A stretch of DNA of 64,000 nt. It comes from Eutypa lata (lineage: Eukaryota > Ascomycota > Sordariomycetes > Xylariales > Diatrypaceae). The notes under the pieces were generated by a model, which saw nothing but the letters and a program-made list of their open reading frames with translations, ran no database searches and was not told the DNA's origin. Position numbers and translations under genes: made by a program. Each line of letters starts with the position of its first letter. Within the stretch, counting starts at the first letter, position 1. The stretch spans positions 868,001 through 932,000 of the forward strand of contig JAKULF010000014.1 in NCBI GenBank assembly GCA_022661535.1, read 5' to 3'. Positions 33,189 through 45,518 of this stretch are shown here, one piece after another.

Positions 33189-36057
33189 TCATTCCAACCC
33201 GCGAGGATGCGGTCTGCCTTCAATCTCCCTAATAACATCCCTCGTGCGCGAATTATCCACGAAGCTTAAGCGGATGAGATCAATGACCTCATCCATGGTG
33301 AATTCGAGACTGAGGTCGCTTTCGTTCCAGAGATACAAGACCTCCTGCAAGTTGCTCTGCAAGACCTCGCTAAGGAACTTAAGCCGCATCCAGCTAGCAG
33401 CGTGCTGCGCCGTACGCGGGATTGCATCCTTGGCGGCGCCAGGGGGTAAGAACATATCGTCCAGCTGCTCAATGCGGGCGATCAGGCTCGCGATGTTGTA
33501 CGCCTCGTCCTGACCGATGCCCCCGAGGTCCATGACGTCGGCGATAAGCTTCGAGGCGATGGTGTCGACCAGGGATCCCGCGGCTTGCGCCCATGCTGAA
33601 TGGGATAAGATATTGGACCACGTGTCGGCTACGGCACGTATTCGACTGATAGCGTTGTCGACTTGGGCTTCTAGGTCAGAAGAGTCGAGCCCATCTTGCT
33701 GGAGTAAATTTTGAGATCCACCCAGCAGATCACGGAGGATTGTACGTTGTGTGGACATCTCCGATGCATAGGCACGGGAAGCGAAGGATTGAAGAGTCTT
33801 GATATCATTATCTAGACGCAGCATGGTAATAGCGCGAGGAGCGAGGTCATCCCGAACTTTCCAATTGCTGGCTAGATCGGTCAAACGTTCTGAAAGATAG
33901 GTGGCGTCATTATACAGAAACCTGGAAGCTTGTGAGCACATATTTAAACTAGACATATAAGCAGTGACTTACATGTTGCCTCCATCGCTTAAAGAATAAT
34001 AGAATGGCGATACGGCACGGAATAAAGCGAGAATAAGGGTCGGTAGTGAAAATAGGCCACCAGCTTCCGATGCGACGGGACTTTGCCTATTTCTGCTTAT
34101 TATCAGCATACCATTGTATGAAGGTGGCATTAGTGCGCAAACTCACACAACTAGTGATGCCCCATCCTCGAGAATAGCTGAAATCAGGGCTAAGACGGGT
34201 TCCGGCATAGAAGATATCTTGTACATCTCTTTGAGTGTCAACTCCCGAGTCTGTGAGGATTCGGCTTTCTTTTCAGATGCCTTCGCATCTGATACTGCCT
34301 GCGTGGAGGGTCCTTCTGCAGTGGCTTCGTCGCTCCATCCCCACGCTTCTTCTATATCCATAGGTTCTTCCTCTTCGGCTGGGACTTCGGCCTGCAAAGA
34401 ATCGTTCGTGTTTTCGGAGGCTGCATTAGCACTACTATCCTCGTCCCCCCACCCCCAATCACCAGCACCACCATCATCATCTTCGGTGGTTTCCAGCTTT
34501 AACCCATTTCCATTGCTCGTCTTAGCCTCGTCATCAGACCATGCCGCCCAAGCGTCATCTGTGGCTGCGCCATTTGCTGCCAATTCTTTCCCCTCTGATT
34601 TGGAAACTATCTGTGTCTCCACACGCTCTACCTCTTTAGAACCACCCAGTCCTTCAGTGAGCCTTGAGCGGATTGAGTCTAAGGCAGTCTCCCTACACTT
34701 GGAAATCCACACACGAGGAACATTATCGACCCATTCCTGCAATTCTTCGAAACCGGAATAGTGCAGATTCTTCAGCGCATTGCAGAAACTCCTTACAGCT
34801 TCAACGGTTTCTTGGAATCCATCCATTTCGCTGAGGGAAGAAGGAACTGCGGAGTCCAGCCAAACTGTAATAATTCGCGGAACTAGGTCTGGCATCATGA
34901 CAGTGGATAATGAGTAAACTAGTTCTTCTGGAAGTCGCTTTGAGAAGTAATCCATTGCTCGTTCCAAGTCGGAGAACAGAGTAGTAACACTCCGATCTGA
35001 GATTTCGCTGAGACCCAATGTCGACTCAGCAGAAATTAGTTTTAACGTCCGTGATTGGTTTAGGGGGACTCACATCATCCGTTATAATGTTAGATATCTT
35101 TGAGTTGTTGATATCGGTTCGGGGGTATAAAATCGCTTCATCAACACTATGCCACAACAGTACCATCCTCTGGTCAACTTCTTTATAAGCCTTAAGACCA
35201 ATCACGGCATCGGACAGAGACATCTGCTCGTCTGGATCGTGTCAAATTTAGTATTGGCTCGATAATAGTCTGATAGTGAGCGTGTGTTTACCTGGGCGGT
35301 TTTCAAATATGGCCACCTTGCCGTTTTCTACATCGACGTGGACTAAGGAATTCCAGACATGATCAAATACATCATGAACAGCTGACTTAAGTTCAAAAGC
35401 CCGCATGTTCAGAAGTTTCATGACACGGCACGACTTGCTAACAGGAATATCGTCAAGGGATGTCCAAGCCCCTAGGCTGATATTAGCGAGATTTGTCACG
35501 CTTGATAGAAGCTGTGAGGTGTCTTACTTTCTAGCAAGCGCAAAGAATCAAGGATCCGACGCTCGTCTCGTGCTTGCTCGACCTGGTCCAGCAATCCGCT
35601 AACGTGTTTGATGCTTTTCAATGCATCGTTCACCTGTACATTATAACTCGTCTCGTGTCGCAGGAAATCCACCTTCTCCTCTGCCTCCTGTATTGTTCGG
35701 CCTGAGACATCTGGAGCCTCGGATTTTCGTACGATCTCATTTGCCAGAGTTCTTGATCGGTTGATATCTTCTTCAAGGGATTTCGCATTGACGAGCCATT
35801 GATTCACGTCCGGGGCCGTTTCTTCGTTTATCTGATGGACCTCTGACTGGAATTGACTTTAGTTAGCAGTTATAGCGAATACTGTGAGGGGAGGTCCATA
35901 CCTCAAGCTTGGACTTAGCCGCAGCCAAGGACTCCAGAGCTGTTCCGAGGTTTTCTACGGTAATGTATTGCGAAGATATATCTTCCTCAGGAAACGTGCC
36001 ATATAACGAGAAGTCCACCAGAGCCTGACCGGTTTGAACGCTTTGGGTGTCTGCCAT
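33189..36057 (-). CDS. ZW10/Dsl1-like vesicle-tethering or kinetochore protein
   Basis: Seven exons splice in frame to 847 residues: 36,057-35,902; 35,846-35,528; 35,471-35,292; 35,231-35,074; 35,024-34,147; 34,092-33,973; 33,921-33,189. The introns are 49-59 bp. The first part is helical and coiled-coil rich (NQWLVNAKSLEEDI, VDFLRHETSYNVQVNDALKS). The middle holds an acidic, Trp-rich linker (WAAWSDDE, WGWGDED, EEAWGWSDE, about residues 435-520). The C-terminal third is helical. This matches the fungal Centromere/kinetochore ZW10 family, whose members act in the Dsl1/NRZ tether for Golgi-to-ER vesicles and, in animals, at kinetochores. I infer the tethering role for a fungus. The N-terminal ATG (MADTQSVQTGQ) is the first in frame. 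The gene is divergent from the M16 peptidase gene across 1.5 kb. Confidence 0.82.
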
Positions 36058-37579
36058 TGTAAATCGTAAATCGTGAATAGTTCTTTCGGAGTCTCCTCCA
36101 ATGTGGCCAGCGTGGCTGAGTTCGACAACGATGCCCGAGCAGTGGAATAATCAAATCGGTAACTAGAATTATCCTAGGGTCTTGTATTCAGAATCCTAAT
36201 GTGTCGCCGCGTCTGGCTTAACATCATGAGTACGTATCAATTCAGAAGCAATATTTGTTTAGTCGAACAGTTAAGACGTTGTCACCATCTTTAAGCTCCC
36301 AAGTTAAACAACAGGCCAGATGAGATCATGCTTGAGCCACCAAATTCGTGGCTAGTTAGTTAGCACCTAGCCTCTAGAGGCTAATGCCCGACATGCTAGC
36401 AGGCCAGATGAGCGACCAGCGACATGGCAACAGGGGATCCCCTGAAACTGCGCTAGCGCTTATTCGCTTAGCGCTTGTTGCGCATACTGGCATACCATTC
36501 AACCCGTAGCGGTTGCTTATCGATCCAAGCGGGGTCAAGCTGCAAATATGCATACTTTCACTCTCACACTCAGTAGAATTCACCCCGCATCATCACATTT
36601 CTACCAACCAGTCAAGGTTAACATTAATTCAGTATTGCATTCAATGCTGCCAGCTAGAGACCCTGGTATCCCTGATCGGGCACCATCCGGATCTGAGACC
36701 CTATTCACTTAATTTTCTATCCCCTCCCTTGTCTTAGCTCGGAGATAGCCTCGTCAAATCCTGTATAAAAAAAGTGCAAACTCATAAATTCGGGTCGGCG
36801 CACAGGCTTCTTGGTCAACACAAACGTAACTGTCAATCTGACGATTCTCTCTCAACTTTCAAGGCTGGCAGTGCTTATCCGACTTGGTAACCAACCCACG
36901 AACACGAAGCTCCTTTCTCATTGGAGGTCTGCTGTGCGACTGCACGCCCGACTACAACAGTCGCGAGATATGTAAGTCAGACTCAGGATACAACGCTGCC
37001 GTCAGATCACCCCATAATCACTTTAAGTAGTGATAGAGAATCTGGCAAGTGCCATATATATATACATTGCCCATCGGACAGCAATGCAGGATATATAGAG
37101 CATTAATCTCACATCATGTTCTCACGAGCAACAATTTGCAAGCTGCTATACGCTAGTGTAGTTGCAATTCTTGCTGTTTTTTATAATCAGGCTGGAACGT
37201 GTCTCGGGTATGCGCCTCTTCACTTCATTCGAATTGGATGGGTAGTAGGGACTACATACGATAGCCCCTAGGGTTGTAGTTTGTGATCCTCCTATGCAAT
37301 AATGCAACCACCCCTGTTATGCCAAGTTAATTCTTTGCCCCGTCACTGTCCATATAACCAAAAGACCCTGAAAATGCATCTCCGAATAAGCTCAAGAGAT
37401 CGGAGATCCAATCACTCCCCTGACACTAGACTTCTGCCAGCACACCAGAGCAATGAATACTTCATTTAACACTACTTCCTATGCAGCCATAATTTATGTC
37501 TTCGTACGCAATTCTATTCGTAGCTAATGTAATCGGTAGACACTTGCCAACCTCTTTCTCAACACTCCTTCAATTCAAG
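36058..37579. promoter_or_regulatory. Divergent intergenic region with perfect palindromes
   Basis: This 1.5-kb gap separates the start of the ZW10-like gene from the start of the M16 peptidase. It contains a 16-bp perfect palindrome TAGCCTCTAGAGGCTA (36,368-36,383), a 14-bp perfect palindrome CAGGGGATCCCCTG (36,431-36,444) and AGCGCT hexamers at 36,455-36,475. The second palindrome contains AGGGG/CCCCT cores like fungal stress-response elements. Short open frames (for example a 54-codon one at 37,115 with a hydrophobic stretch) are not convincing genes. Confidence 0.4.
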
Positions 37580-40500
37580 ATGGGGTCCCAAGGGCCCAAC
37601 ACCCGCTTCCGTAAGATCCAGACATTTCAGACAGATTATGCCCCAGCTACCATCACTCAATATGAGTCTGAAAGGAGCGGAATGCAGGTCATTGTGGCCC
37701 ACCGGAAGGGTCCCAAGGTGAACGGGTACTTCACCTTAGCTACCGAGATCTTCGATGACTCCGGAGCCCCCCACACATTAGAGCACTTGGTCTTCATGGG
37801 TTCTAAGAGCTATCAGTATAAGGGGCTGTTGGATAAATTGGCATCACGCGCATATGGCGGCACGAATGCCTGGACTGCCACTGATCACACGGCCTATACT
37901 CTCGAAACTGCCGGCTGGGAGGGGTTCGCGCAAATTCTACCAGTCTATCTCGAACATCTGATCGTCCCAACCATCACAGACGGCGCATGCCTAACCGAGG
38001 TTCATCACATCAATGGAGAAGGCAACGATGCAGGCGTTGTTTATTCGGAGATGCAAGGTGTCGAAAATACCAGCACAGAGCTTATGGACATCAAGGCGAG
38101 ACGTCTATTGTATCCAGAGAATGTTGGCTTCCGCTACGAAACCGGTGGGATGACTGAGGCGTTAAGGGTATTGACTCCTGACAGAATCCGCGACTTCCAC
38201 AAGGTCATGTACCAACCACGGAACATGTGTATTGTTATTGTTGGCGAGGTTGACCATGAGAACCTCCTTGAGATCCTTGACAAGTTTGAAGAGAGTGTAA
38301 AAGATGATATTCCATCGCTCGATACACCTTTTCGGCGTCCATGGATAGAATCCCCGCAGCCTCCTACCCTCAAAGAGACAACAATTGAGACGATTGAGTT
38401 TCCAGAAGAAGACGAGTCGACTGGCGATATGGTAGTAGCATTCTTCGGCCCGAACTGCACTGACGTAGTCGAGACAACTGCGCTGAATGTTCTCCTGACA
38501 TATCTGTGCGGGTCGTCTGTGGCAGTGTTGGAGAACGTCATCGTAGAGAAGGAAGAACTTGCAAGTTCGGTCTCGTATTGGTTTGATGCGAGGCCTGACA
38601 CTGTCATCTGGTTACAGCCAACAGGCGTCGCTACGGAAAAGTTGGAATTCGTGGAACAACGTCTGATCTCCCTGCTCAAAGAAGTGTCGTCAAAACCGCT
38701 GGATATGGTATATATAAACGAATGCATTCAGCGAGAACGAAGGCAGGTCAAGGCTCATGCTGAAGAATCAGAATCATTCTATTCAACCAACATCATCAGC
38801 AACTACCTCTTTGGAAAGCGAGATGGTTCAACCCTGAAGGAGCTCGCGAGTCTTGATGAATACGACGTCATAGAGAAATGGACTGATGATCAGTGGAGGG
38901 CGTTTCTCAAGAAGTGGATTTCCGACGCCCATCATATATCTATCCTTGGGAAGCCATCTCTGAAGTTAGCCGACAAGCAAAAAGAGGAAGAAGTTGCGCG
39001 AATCGAGAAAAGAAAGCAAGAGTTGGGTCCTGAGGGATTAAAAGAGCTTCAGAAAAAGCTCGATGAGGCTAAACAGCAAAACGAAATCGACATCCCCAAC
39101 TCCTTGTTAGAGAAATGGCCAGTACCGCCAACGGAGTCAATTAACTTCATAGAATCACAGACAGCGCGCTCCGGTCTTGCCCGCAAACTGGGCACACAGG
39201 AAAACTCTGCCCAGCAGGTTATTGACAAAGTCTCACCCGGTCTACCCCTTTTCGTTCAGTTCGAGGATGTTCCAACTAACTTCGTCCACATCACGGTTCA
39301 CGTAGGGACATCGAAGGTACCCGTCAAGTACAAGCCCTTGCTCCCAATATTCAGCGATAACTTCTTCAACACTCACATCAATCGAGATGGTGAGTTAGTC
39401 GACTTCGAGAAGGTCGTGATGGAGCTTGAGAAAGAAACTGTGAGCTATTCGCTGGAATCTGGTAATCGCGTCGGGGACTCTGAAAGCTTCGTCATCCGCA
39501 TGCAAGTCGACCCCGAGAAGTATTCTAGTGCGGTAAACTGGATCCGTACCATGATGTTCGACAGCGTCTTCGATATCACGCGGTTGAAAGCTAGCATTGC
39601 GAAACAACTCGCTGACATTCCGGAAGCCAAACGCGATGGGAGGGTCATGGCCAATGAAGTCGAGATGGCGCTTCACAATAAGCCGTCATCGCTAATAGTA
39701 GCCAAACGCACACTGGTGAAAGCTACATACCTTCGAAGACTCAAGAAGCTCCTTGAGAAGGAACCGGATACTGTCTTGTCGTGGTTCGAAGAAGTTCGGA
39801 AATCTCTCTTCACTTTCAACAACCTTCGCATCCTCGTCACCGCCGACATCTCCAACTCGAAGCTTCCCGAACCAGTCAAGACCTGGGACACTCTGTCCAA
39901 GTCTCTCAGCGCGAGTAAAGAGGAAATCAACCCCATTGTCAAGCCGTACACCCTACTCAACGATGAGGGTCGCAACCCCGGCTCCATCGGCGCGATCATC
40001 ATCCCAATGACGACCATCGACAGCTCGTACTCGGTCAGTTCCGGAAAGGGCTTCACATCCTTCACCGACCCGGGTGTCCCAGCCCTCCTTGTAGCCTGTC
40101 AGTACCTCGAGACAGTAGAAGGTACGCTCTGGAACGCCGTGCGCGGCAACGGCCTCGCCTACGGTGTCTACTTCGCCAAGGAAAGCGACGGTGGCTACGT
40201 GCATTTCAAGGTGTACCGGTCGCCGCTCGCGTCGAAAGCGATCGCCTCGGCCCACAAGGCCATCGCAGCGCTAGTCGACGGCACCGTCGCCTTCGAGAAG
40301 CCGATGCTCGAGGGCGCCATCAGCCAGCTCGTCATGGGCATGGCCGACGAGCAGGCCACCATGGCCACTGCCGCCGTGCAGAACTACATCCAGGGCGCCG
40401 TGAGGGGCCTGCCGCCCGACTTCAACCAGAAGATGCTCGCTAAGGTCCGCGCCGTCACCGTCGATGATATCAAAGATGCCATGCGCGCGTGGCTGCTGCC

Positions 40501-40898
40501 TATCTTTGAGCCTGGAAAGAGCAATGTCGTCATATGCTGTGCGCATGTCATGGTTGAGGTATGTTGTATATTTCTTTTTCTTTCTTTCCCCATCCATTTC
40601 CTACAACATCCTCCTCGCTTAGAAAACACATACCTATTTGTATACCTATGGTTAATATTATCACCACTATGTAACGGGCGCTAACTACTATTCGTTGCAG
40701 AAACTCGAGAAAGAGCTCCAGGAGATGGGCTACAAGACCCAGGTCAAGCAGCTGTCGGACTTCTACGATGCGTACGGTCTTGAGGCAGATGAAGATGAGG
40801 AAGGAGATGAGATGGATGAGGATGAGGATGAAAGCGATGATGACGGCTCCGAGGGTTCTGAAGAATCTGATGACGAAATGTCTGTAGATGGGAAGTAG
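37580..40898 (+). CDS. M16-family zinc metallopeptidase (large, cytosolic-type)
   Basis: Two exons (37,580-40,558 and 40,701-40,898; 142-bp intron) give 1,058 residues. The inverted zinc motif HxxEH is at residues 65-69 (HTLEH). Conserved acidic residues follow in TEVHHINGEG and YSEMQGVE, one of which should be the third ligand. The length and the single chain with a second M16-like half fit the large M16C-type peptidases such as yeast Sdd3/YOL098C, which have little-known substrates. The C-terminal 35 residues are almost all Asp, Glu and Ser. The frame is open 28 codons further upstream to an ATG at 37,496; I prefer 37,580 (MGSQGPNTRFRK) because family similarity begins directly after it and the upstream part looks like leader sequence. 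A longer form with an N-terminal targeting stretch is possible. Confidence 0.88.
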
Positions 40899-41630
40899 AC
40901 AAGCCATATCTATATATGACTGATCATGCCTAATGCAACGATACTAAATGTTGTCACGGGTTATGATGGCCAGGGACAGCTAGAATTACATGGTAGGTAG
41001 AGAATAAAAGAGGACTAACCGCGATGGTCAAATTAAGGGGCCTCGTGTTTTAACGTCTTAAGATTGTATTGATATTGATCATGTCAATGAAATGGGACTT
41101 GACTTGACCCCATGTAATGATTTATATGCAATCCTCACTTCCGTACGATAGCTACCGCGGAACTCCTTGAAAGCTTTGCACTCCAGTGGGCTTCGTGCCC
41201 CAGAAAGCAGTATATCTAAGTGATACAAGGGAATTTTGAAATTAATAAACAAACCTCCCACTTGTACCGGCTAATTTATTTGTAGACTAGGTACATGGAC
41301 AGTTGTGACGGAACTGAAAACTGAGGCAAATGTGTTTCATGTAAAAGAAAATGCTACCTCTTTTCTTCTTACTTTAAATTTATTATTTTAAAAGTTAATA
41401 ACTTATATACCTTATAGTAACTGAATGCACCTGCAGTATTAATAAAGATATAAACCTCTTATATATATAAAACATCTTGCATTATTTTTTTTAAAAATGT
41501 TTTTAAAAATAAAGGTTTAAAGATAATAAATAATTATAAATTTCATTTAACGTAAAACGTTAAATTAAAATAGTTGTATTATATATGATGATAAATCGCC
41601 TCAGGTTTGAACCCTTAGACTAACTACACA
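40899..41630. other. Intergenic region with a small AT-rich scar
   Basis: The sequence is ordinary up to about 41,360. From there to about 41,600 it is a patch much richer in A/T that resembles the RIP block in miniature and may be a short repeat remnant. It lies directly before the kinase fragment. Confidence 0.5.
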
Positions 41631-42150
41631 ATGGCTAAAGTAAACGCGCTTGCCGCGTCCACTCTTCATATCCTCAACAGCCTGCCTAATCAGTCGCATC
41701 TTCGGATCCGGAGTATCATCCAGCATGGTACCATCGGACATGGCTCATTTGGCGTTATCAAGTCGGGCGTCGACATGTTCACCGGGGATCCCCTGCTAGC
41801 CATTGAAACGCTTAACTACCAGCGTAGGTCTGCTGCCGCCATCAAGCAGGAACTCGAGATAGCATCTCTTTTCTCTTCTGACTGCATCGGTATCGTGTCT
41901 ATGCTCGACAGCTGGTGTGAGCACGGCGAGTCACCACCCTGCCAGCCGTCACGGCAAAGCGACCCTGATCCCGAAGACGTGTATGTCTCTATTCTATGCC
42001 GCTCGTCCTGTACAACTTCTCTTCATTACCGTGGTCTCTCTATTCAACTGCGGGGGAGCGCTTGTCGCTGGTCCACGATACCCTGGTCGGCCTCCACACT
42101 GGAGTCCTGTTCAACCCTAATAAAGGATTTATATCTAAGGAGGAGGAGTG
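41631..42150 (+). pseudogene. Protein-kinase N-lobe fragment, frameshifted and truncated
   Basis: The first frame begins MAKVNALAAS and carries a glycine-rich loop (GTIGHGSFGVIKSG, residues 33-46) followed by an LAIETLNYQ stretch. In active kinases the fourth residue of that stretch (VAIK) is the ATP-binding Lys; here it is Glu. Similarity then runs on to the hinge region (EDVYVS) at about 41,985. After that the homologous reading continues in a different frame from 41,996 (MPLVLYNFSSLPWSLY) and stops at about 42,150 after GVLFNPNKGF. The HRD and DFG parts of the catalytic lobe are missing. So this is a decayed partial kinase. A real pseudokinase gene is unlikely, given the frameshift. No other gene needs it. 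Confidence 0.6.
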
Positions 42151-43723
42151 AAAGAAGTCAGGAGTTGAAGACTAGAAGAGTTTGGGTAGAAGGAGGCCAA
42201 ATGTTGGCTACTGAAATTTAAAATGCATCGAATCCCCAAAAGAACTTTTAAAGTCCTTACGATAAAGTAAATAATAGCCCCCATTTGCTTGATTTGAAGC
42301 TATCAGATATTTACAAACTGTACTAATATCGAAGTGAAGAATACGTCTCCCTTGCTTTACAGACACGCATCAGGAAGTATAACCTGGTGCTATGGTGTGA
42401 GTAATTATTTGTTTAGGCCACTTCAAAGCCAATCGAAGCTTGTTTCCGTATTGCTGGGTTTAAGATTTGGTCTTGTATTTTTGCTTTCTTCGAAGGCAGG
42501 GTAAGAACAAGTCAGTTGCTAGGAAAGGAGGTGACAGGGATTGACTCAGAGTAAGCCACCGCGACGATGCCCTCAAAATATGGAAGCCGGGCCATTTAAC
42601 ACGTCGTTCACTGACAGTTACTTGTCTCACGGTTGATAATGCATAAAACCACAACAGCAGAGCACAGAAATACATAAGCGGACGCAAGGGCAATTCAGGG
42701 GACTAATGCTTTCCTAACTCTTATCCAGTACATAGTGCACAAAGAAAAAGGGGGGACGCTAAAAACCCCTTGCGTATTAAGATACTCTAGTTACTTGCTC
42801 TTTACAGGACTTGACTAACCCGTCTCGAAGGAAGACATAAACATAGACGAAAGGACTTGTAAACATATCTTGGCAGGCATTAAATGGATGAATAGGAACA
42901 AGATATTGATAAACGATGTTCATTTCCGGAACTTTAAGGGTAGTCATCTTCTAGATTTGGGGCTACTATGGACGTAACTATAGTCCTTGTGGCAAAATAT
43001 ATACCGTTAAAGGCTGAAGTCTATTTTTACAGTAGACATCCGGATGTTTAAGGAGTGGGAGATGGCTAGTCTTGGCATAAGATGTTTTTCTCGGTTAAGA
43101 CTGGTAAAGAATCAAGTAAGGAGTATAACAAAAAGATATTGTTAGGAGGGAGAATGTGACGAAATAAAACCTAGGTATTACGGACCAGGTATGAGAAAAA
43201 TTATTTGTAAGGGGAATATGCCTGCTATCATTCTTAAGTGGTTGGACTATCAGCTTAGGTTTTGGGTAAACATTGTAAATTAAGCCATTTATGGTAACTG
43301 TTGAATTATATGGTAATCATACAATAGTTGCGCTTAAGACTAACAAACTAACTTATCAGCTTGCGAACAGATCGAATATACTCCAAACGTCCCCAACACC
43401 TCCCTAGAAGGTATTAAGTACAGTGCGTAGGCTAGGTACGTTGATACTGCATCCCCTAAGAGAATACGTAATGAATGAGGTATTCATAAAAAGGTAAGAA
43501 ATGTTAGACATATTCGCTCCGAGGTTTGAATTTCTGTTATGGATTTTATTAAGATAAATTAAAATTAAAGCTTTCAAAATCTACTTGAAAGGCGTTTTAA
43601 AGTGATGCTGAAGGAACTATAAAGTAGCAAGGAAACCTGCTCACATATCTTGTCTTCAAAGAGTCTCACTGCCTAAGCTTAACATTAAGAAATTTACTTA
43701 TGCGACCACGTTGGAGTTCCACC
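42151..43723. other. Intergenic region left of the biosynthetic cluster
   Basis: This is about 1.6 kb with no recognisable gene, repeat or RNA. It forms the apparent left border of the cluster. Confidence 0.6.
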
Positions 43724-44746
43724 TCAAAACATAAATCCGGTAGAATGCTGATGCACCACATATTCCAATAACAGACCTCCGGCAATAGATGCCCCCGTGA
43801 ACCAGAAATCACTCGTAAACCACCACCAGCAGCTGGCCTCATTACTAAGATCCACCCTTGCGATCATAGTGCCTAGTGAGATTATACAGCCGCTAAGAGT
43901 GACTACATAATAACCAATCCCCAACGCAGCAAGATACCCGTACATAAACATGGAAACGCTCATCAGAGTAAGGCATATCCATAAGAATATCTTTGTGTGA
44001 CTGCCAAACAGCACCGCGGTACTCTTGACTCCAACCTTTATGTCATCCTCGATGTCTTGGTATGCGTAGATCGTGTCAAATATCATCGTCCAGAATGTGG
44101 ACACCAGGACTAGACACAATGAGGACTGGTCTTCCCACGGCTTATCTGCACCCATGGCCGCACACCCAACGATGGTTCCCCATGCAAGACAGAAGCCGAG
44201 CACAACCTGGGGGAAATACGTGTGCCTCTTGGACCATGGGTAATAGGTCGTACCGAGAATGGTTGGAACTGTTGCTATTGACGTCGAGGCGGGAAGCCAA
44301 AGGAGGAATGATGCCGCTACGACGGCTTGTGAGGCGGTAAAGATCAGGGCCGCTCTTGAAGTTATCGTGCCTCTTGCGATAGGTCGATTCTTCGTCCGGG
44401 CAATACGCTTATCTATAGGCGCATCTATAAGGTCGTTCCACGCATGGGCAGCGTTGGAAAAGAAGAGGGAGCCACCCAGCAATACAACGCTACTTAATAA
44501 GATTTGAGCTGGTAGTTTCTTATACACAGTTGCGGCGTGCAAGATGCCGAAGAGGTGCGGCAAATAAATCAAGAACAGCGCGACAGGCGGACTTAGACGA
44601 CTGAGTTGCACGTACGGGATCCAAAAATGAGGCAGGCGGTCGACCCAGGTACCGGCGTGTATTCCACCGTATTGTTGGGAAAGGTTCTCCTTTTCGTTAG
44701 ATTGGGGGGAAGAGGGGACGCGTTGCCTCATGTCGTCCATTTTCAA
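43724..44746 (-). CDS. UbiA-family aromatic prenyltransferase, membrane-bound
   Basis: This intronless gene encodes 340 residues with about eight hydrophobic membrane segments. Both UbiA Asp-rich motifs are intact: NDLIDAPID (residues 104-112) and DTIYAYQDIEDD (224-235), which bind the prenyl diphosphate through magnesium. These enzymes attach a prenyl chain to an aromatic ring in an internal membrane. Fungal members of this branch sit in meroterpenoid clusters and prenylate phenolic acids or polyketides, while the housekeeping relative makes coenzyme Q. The clustering with two P450s, a dehydrogenase, an oxidase and a methyltransferase points to secondary metabolism. Chain length and acceptor cannot be read from the sequence. 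It is the first gene of a minus-strand run, and the likely committed step of the pathway. Confidence 0.9.
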   Translation of the reverse strand: MKMDDMRQRVPSSPQSNEKENLSQQYGGIHAGTWVDRLPHFWIPYVQLSRLSPPVALFLIYLPHLFGILHAATVYKKLPAQILLSSVVLLGGSLFFSNAAHAWNDLIDAPIDKRIARTKNRPIARGTITSRAALIFTASQAVVAASFLLWLPASTSIATVPTILGTTYYPWSKRHTYFPQVVLGFCLAWGTIVGCAAMGADKPWEDQSSLCLVLVSTFWTMIFDTIYAYQDIEDDIKVGVKSTAVLFGSHTKIFLWICLTLMSVSMFMYGYLAALGIGYYVVTLSGCIISLGTMIARVDLSNEASCWWWFTSDFWFTGASIAGGLLLEYVVHQHSTGFMF

Positions 44747-45518
44747 ATATCAAACGAGTCTATAATTTTATCTTAATAAGCCGTTCAATATGAGAGGGGT
44801 CTTAATTAAGCTGGTACAGGTTTTAAGATTGGGTACAGTAAAACATGTGCAGGCCAAGACTCCAAGGAATCCGAAAAGATATTTCAACTAGATCTTATGC
44901 ACACGGAGGTAGTATGATGGATAGGTTTAGTCTTCCATGTACACGTCTAAACTCCTATACAACCAGGTAAACTGCATGTAACCTGTCGTGTAACCATCCA
45001 GTTTGATTTTGATTATTCATATAATTACTATATACTTATAATGACTTCTTAAGTGACATACATTCATAAACCTAATGAGGGGTGAATGTATAGCGTTTGA
45101 ACCACCCCGGGTTATCATGCAAATGCGGAAAGGGTAGTATGCAGCCGCGCCAACTGCCCGGCCAGGAATGGCTTGGCCTTCATCGGATGGGTAGTATTGC
45201 AGAATGGATGTGTTAAGACCTGAAAAGAATGTGTGGTCCCACATCTCCGGTAGAAGCCCCCGGACGGTCGACGGAGGCCCCCCGTCCCCCCCTCCCGCCC
45301 AAAAAGAAAAAGGGAAAGTAATGTTATGGATGTAGCCAGGGTGAAGAACTCATGGGCCTTAGATTTCATTTTGCCAAATTGGATGCAGTTAGTGTCAACA
45401 AAACTTTCTAGCCTCTAAGATATATTTTGGTCTAAAAATTGGGCAATGCCACTTGATACATAAACGAAACTTTGCACGAAAGGTGAGCCAATGTAGTTAG
45501 TCGTCTGTAAAAGCTCTA
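44747..45518. promoter_or_regulatory. Upstream region of the prenyltransferase gene
   Basis: This 0.8-kb gap lies between the prenyltransferase start and the end of the next gene on the same strand. It contains TGAGAGGGG near 44,788 and TGAGGGG near 45,076. No gene is seen. A C-rich/G-rich stretch lies at 45,250-45,300. Confidence 0.4.

Noticed and set aside
35472..35527. Other acceptors for intron 2 of the ZW10-like gene
   Set aside because: They run into stops; only the acceptor before 35,471 keeps the frame and gives the expected A-W-T-S-L-D-D-I-P reading.
37115..37276. 54-codon frame with a hydrophobic stretch upstream of the M16 gene
   Set aside because: No family resemblance and no clear splice link to the peptidase; could be part of the untranslated leader.
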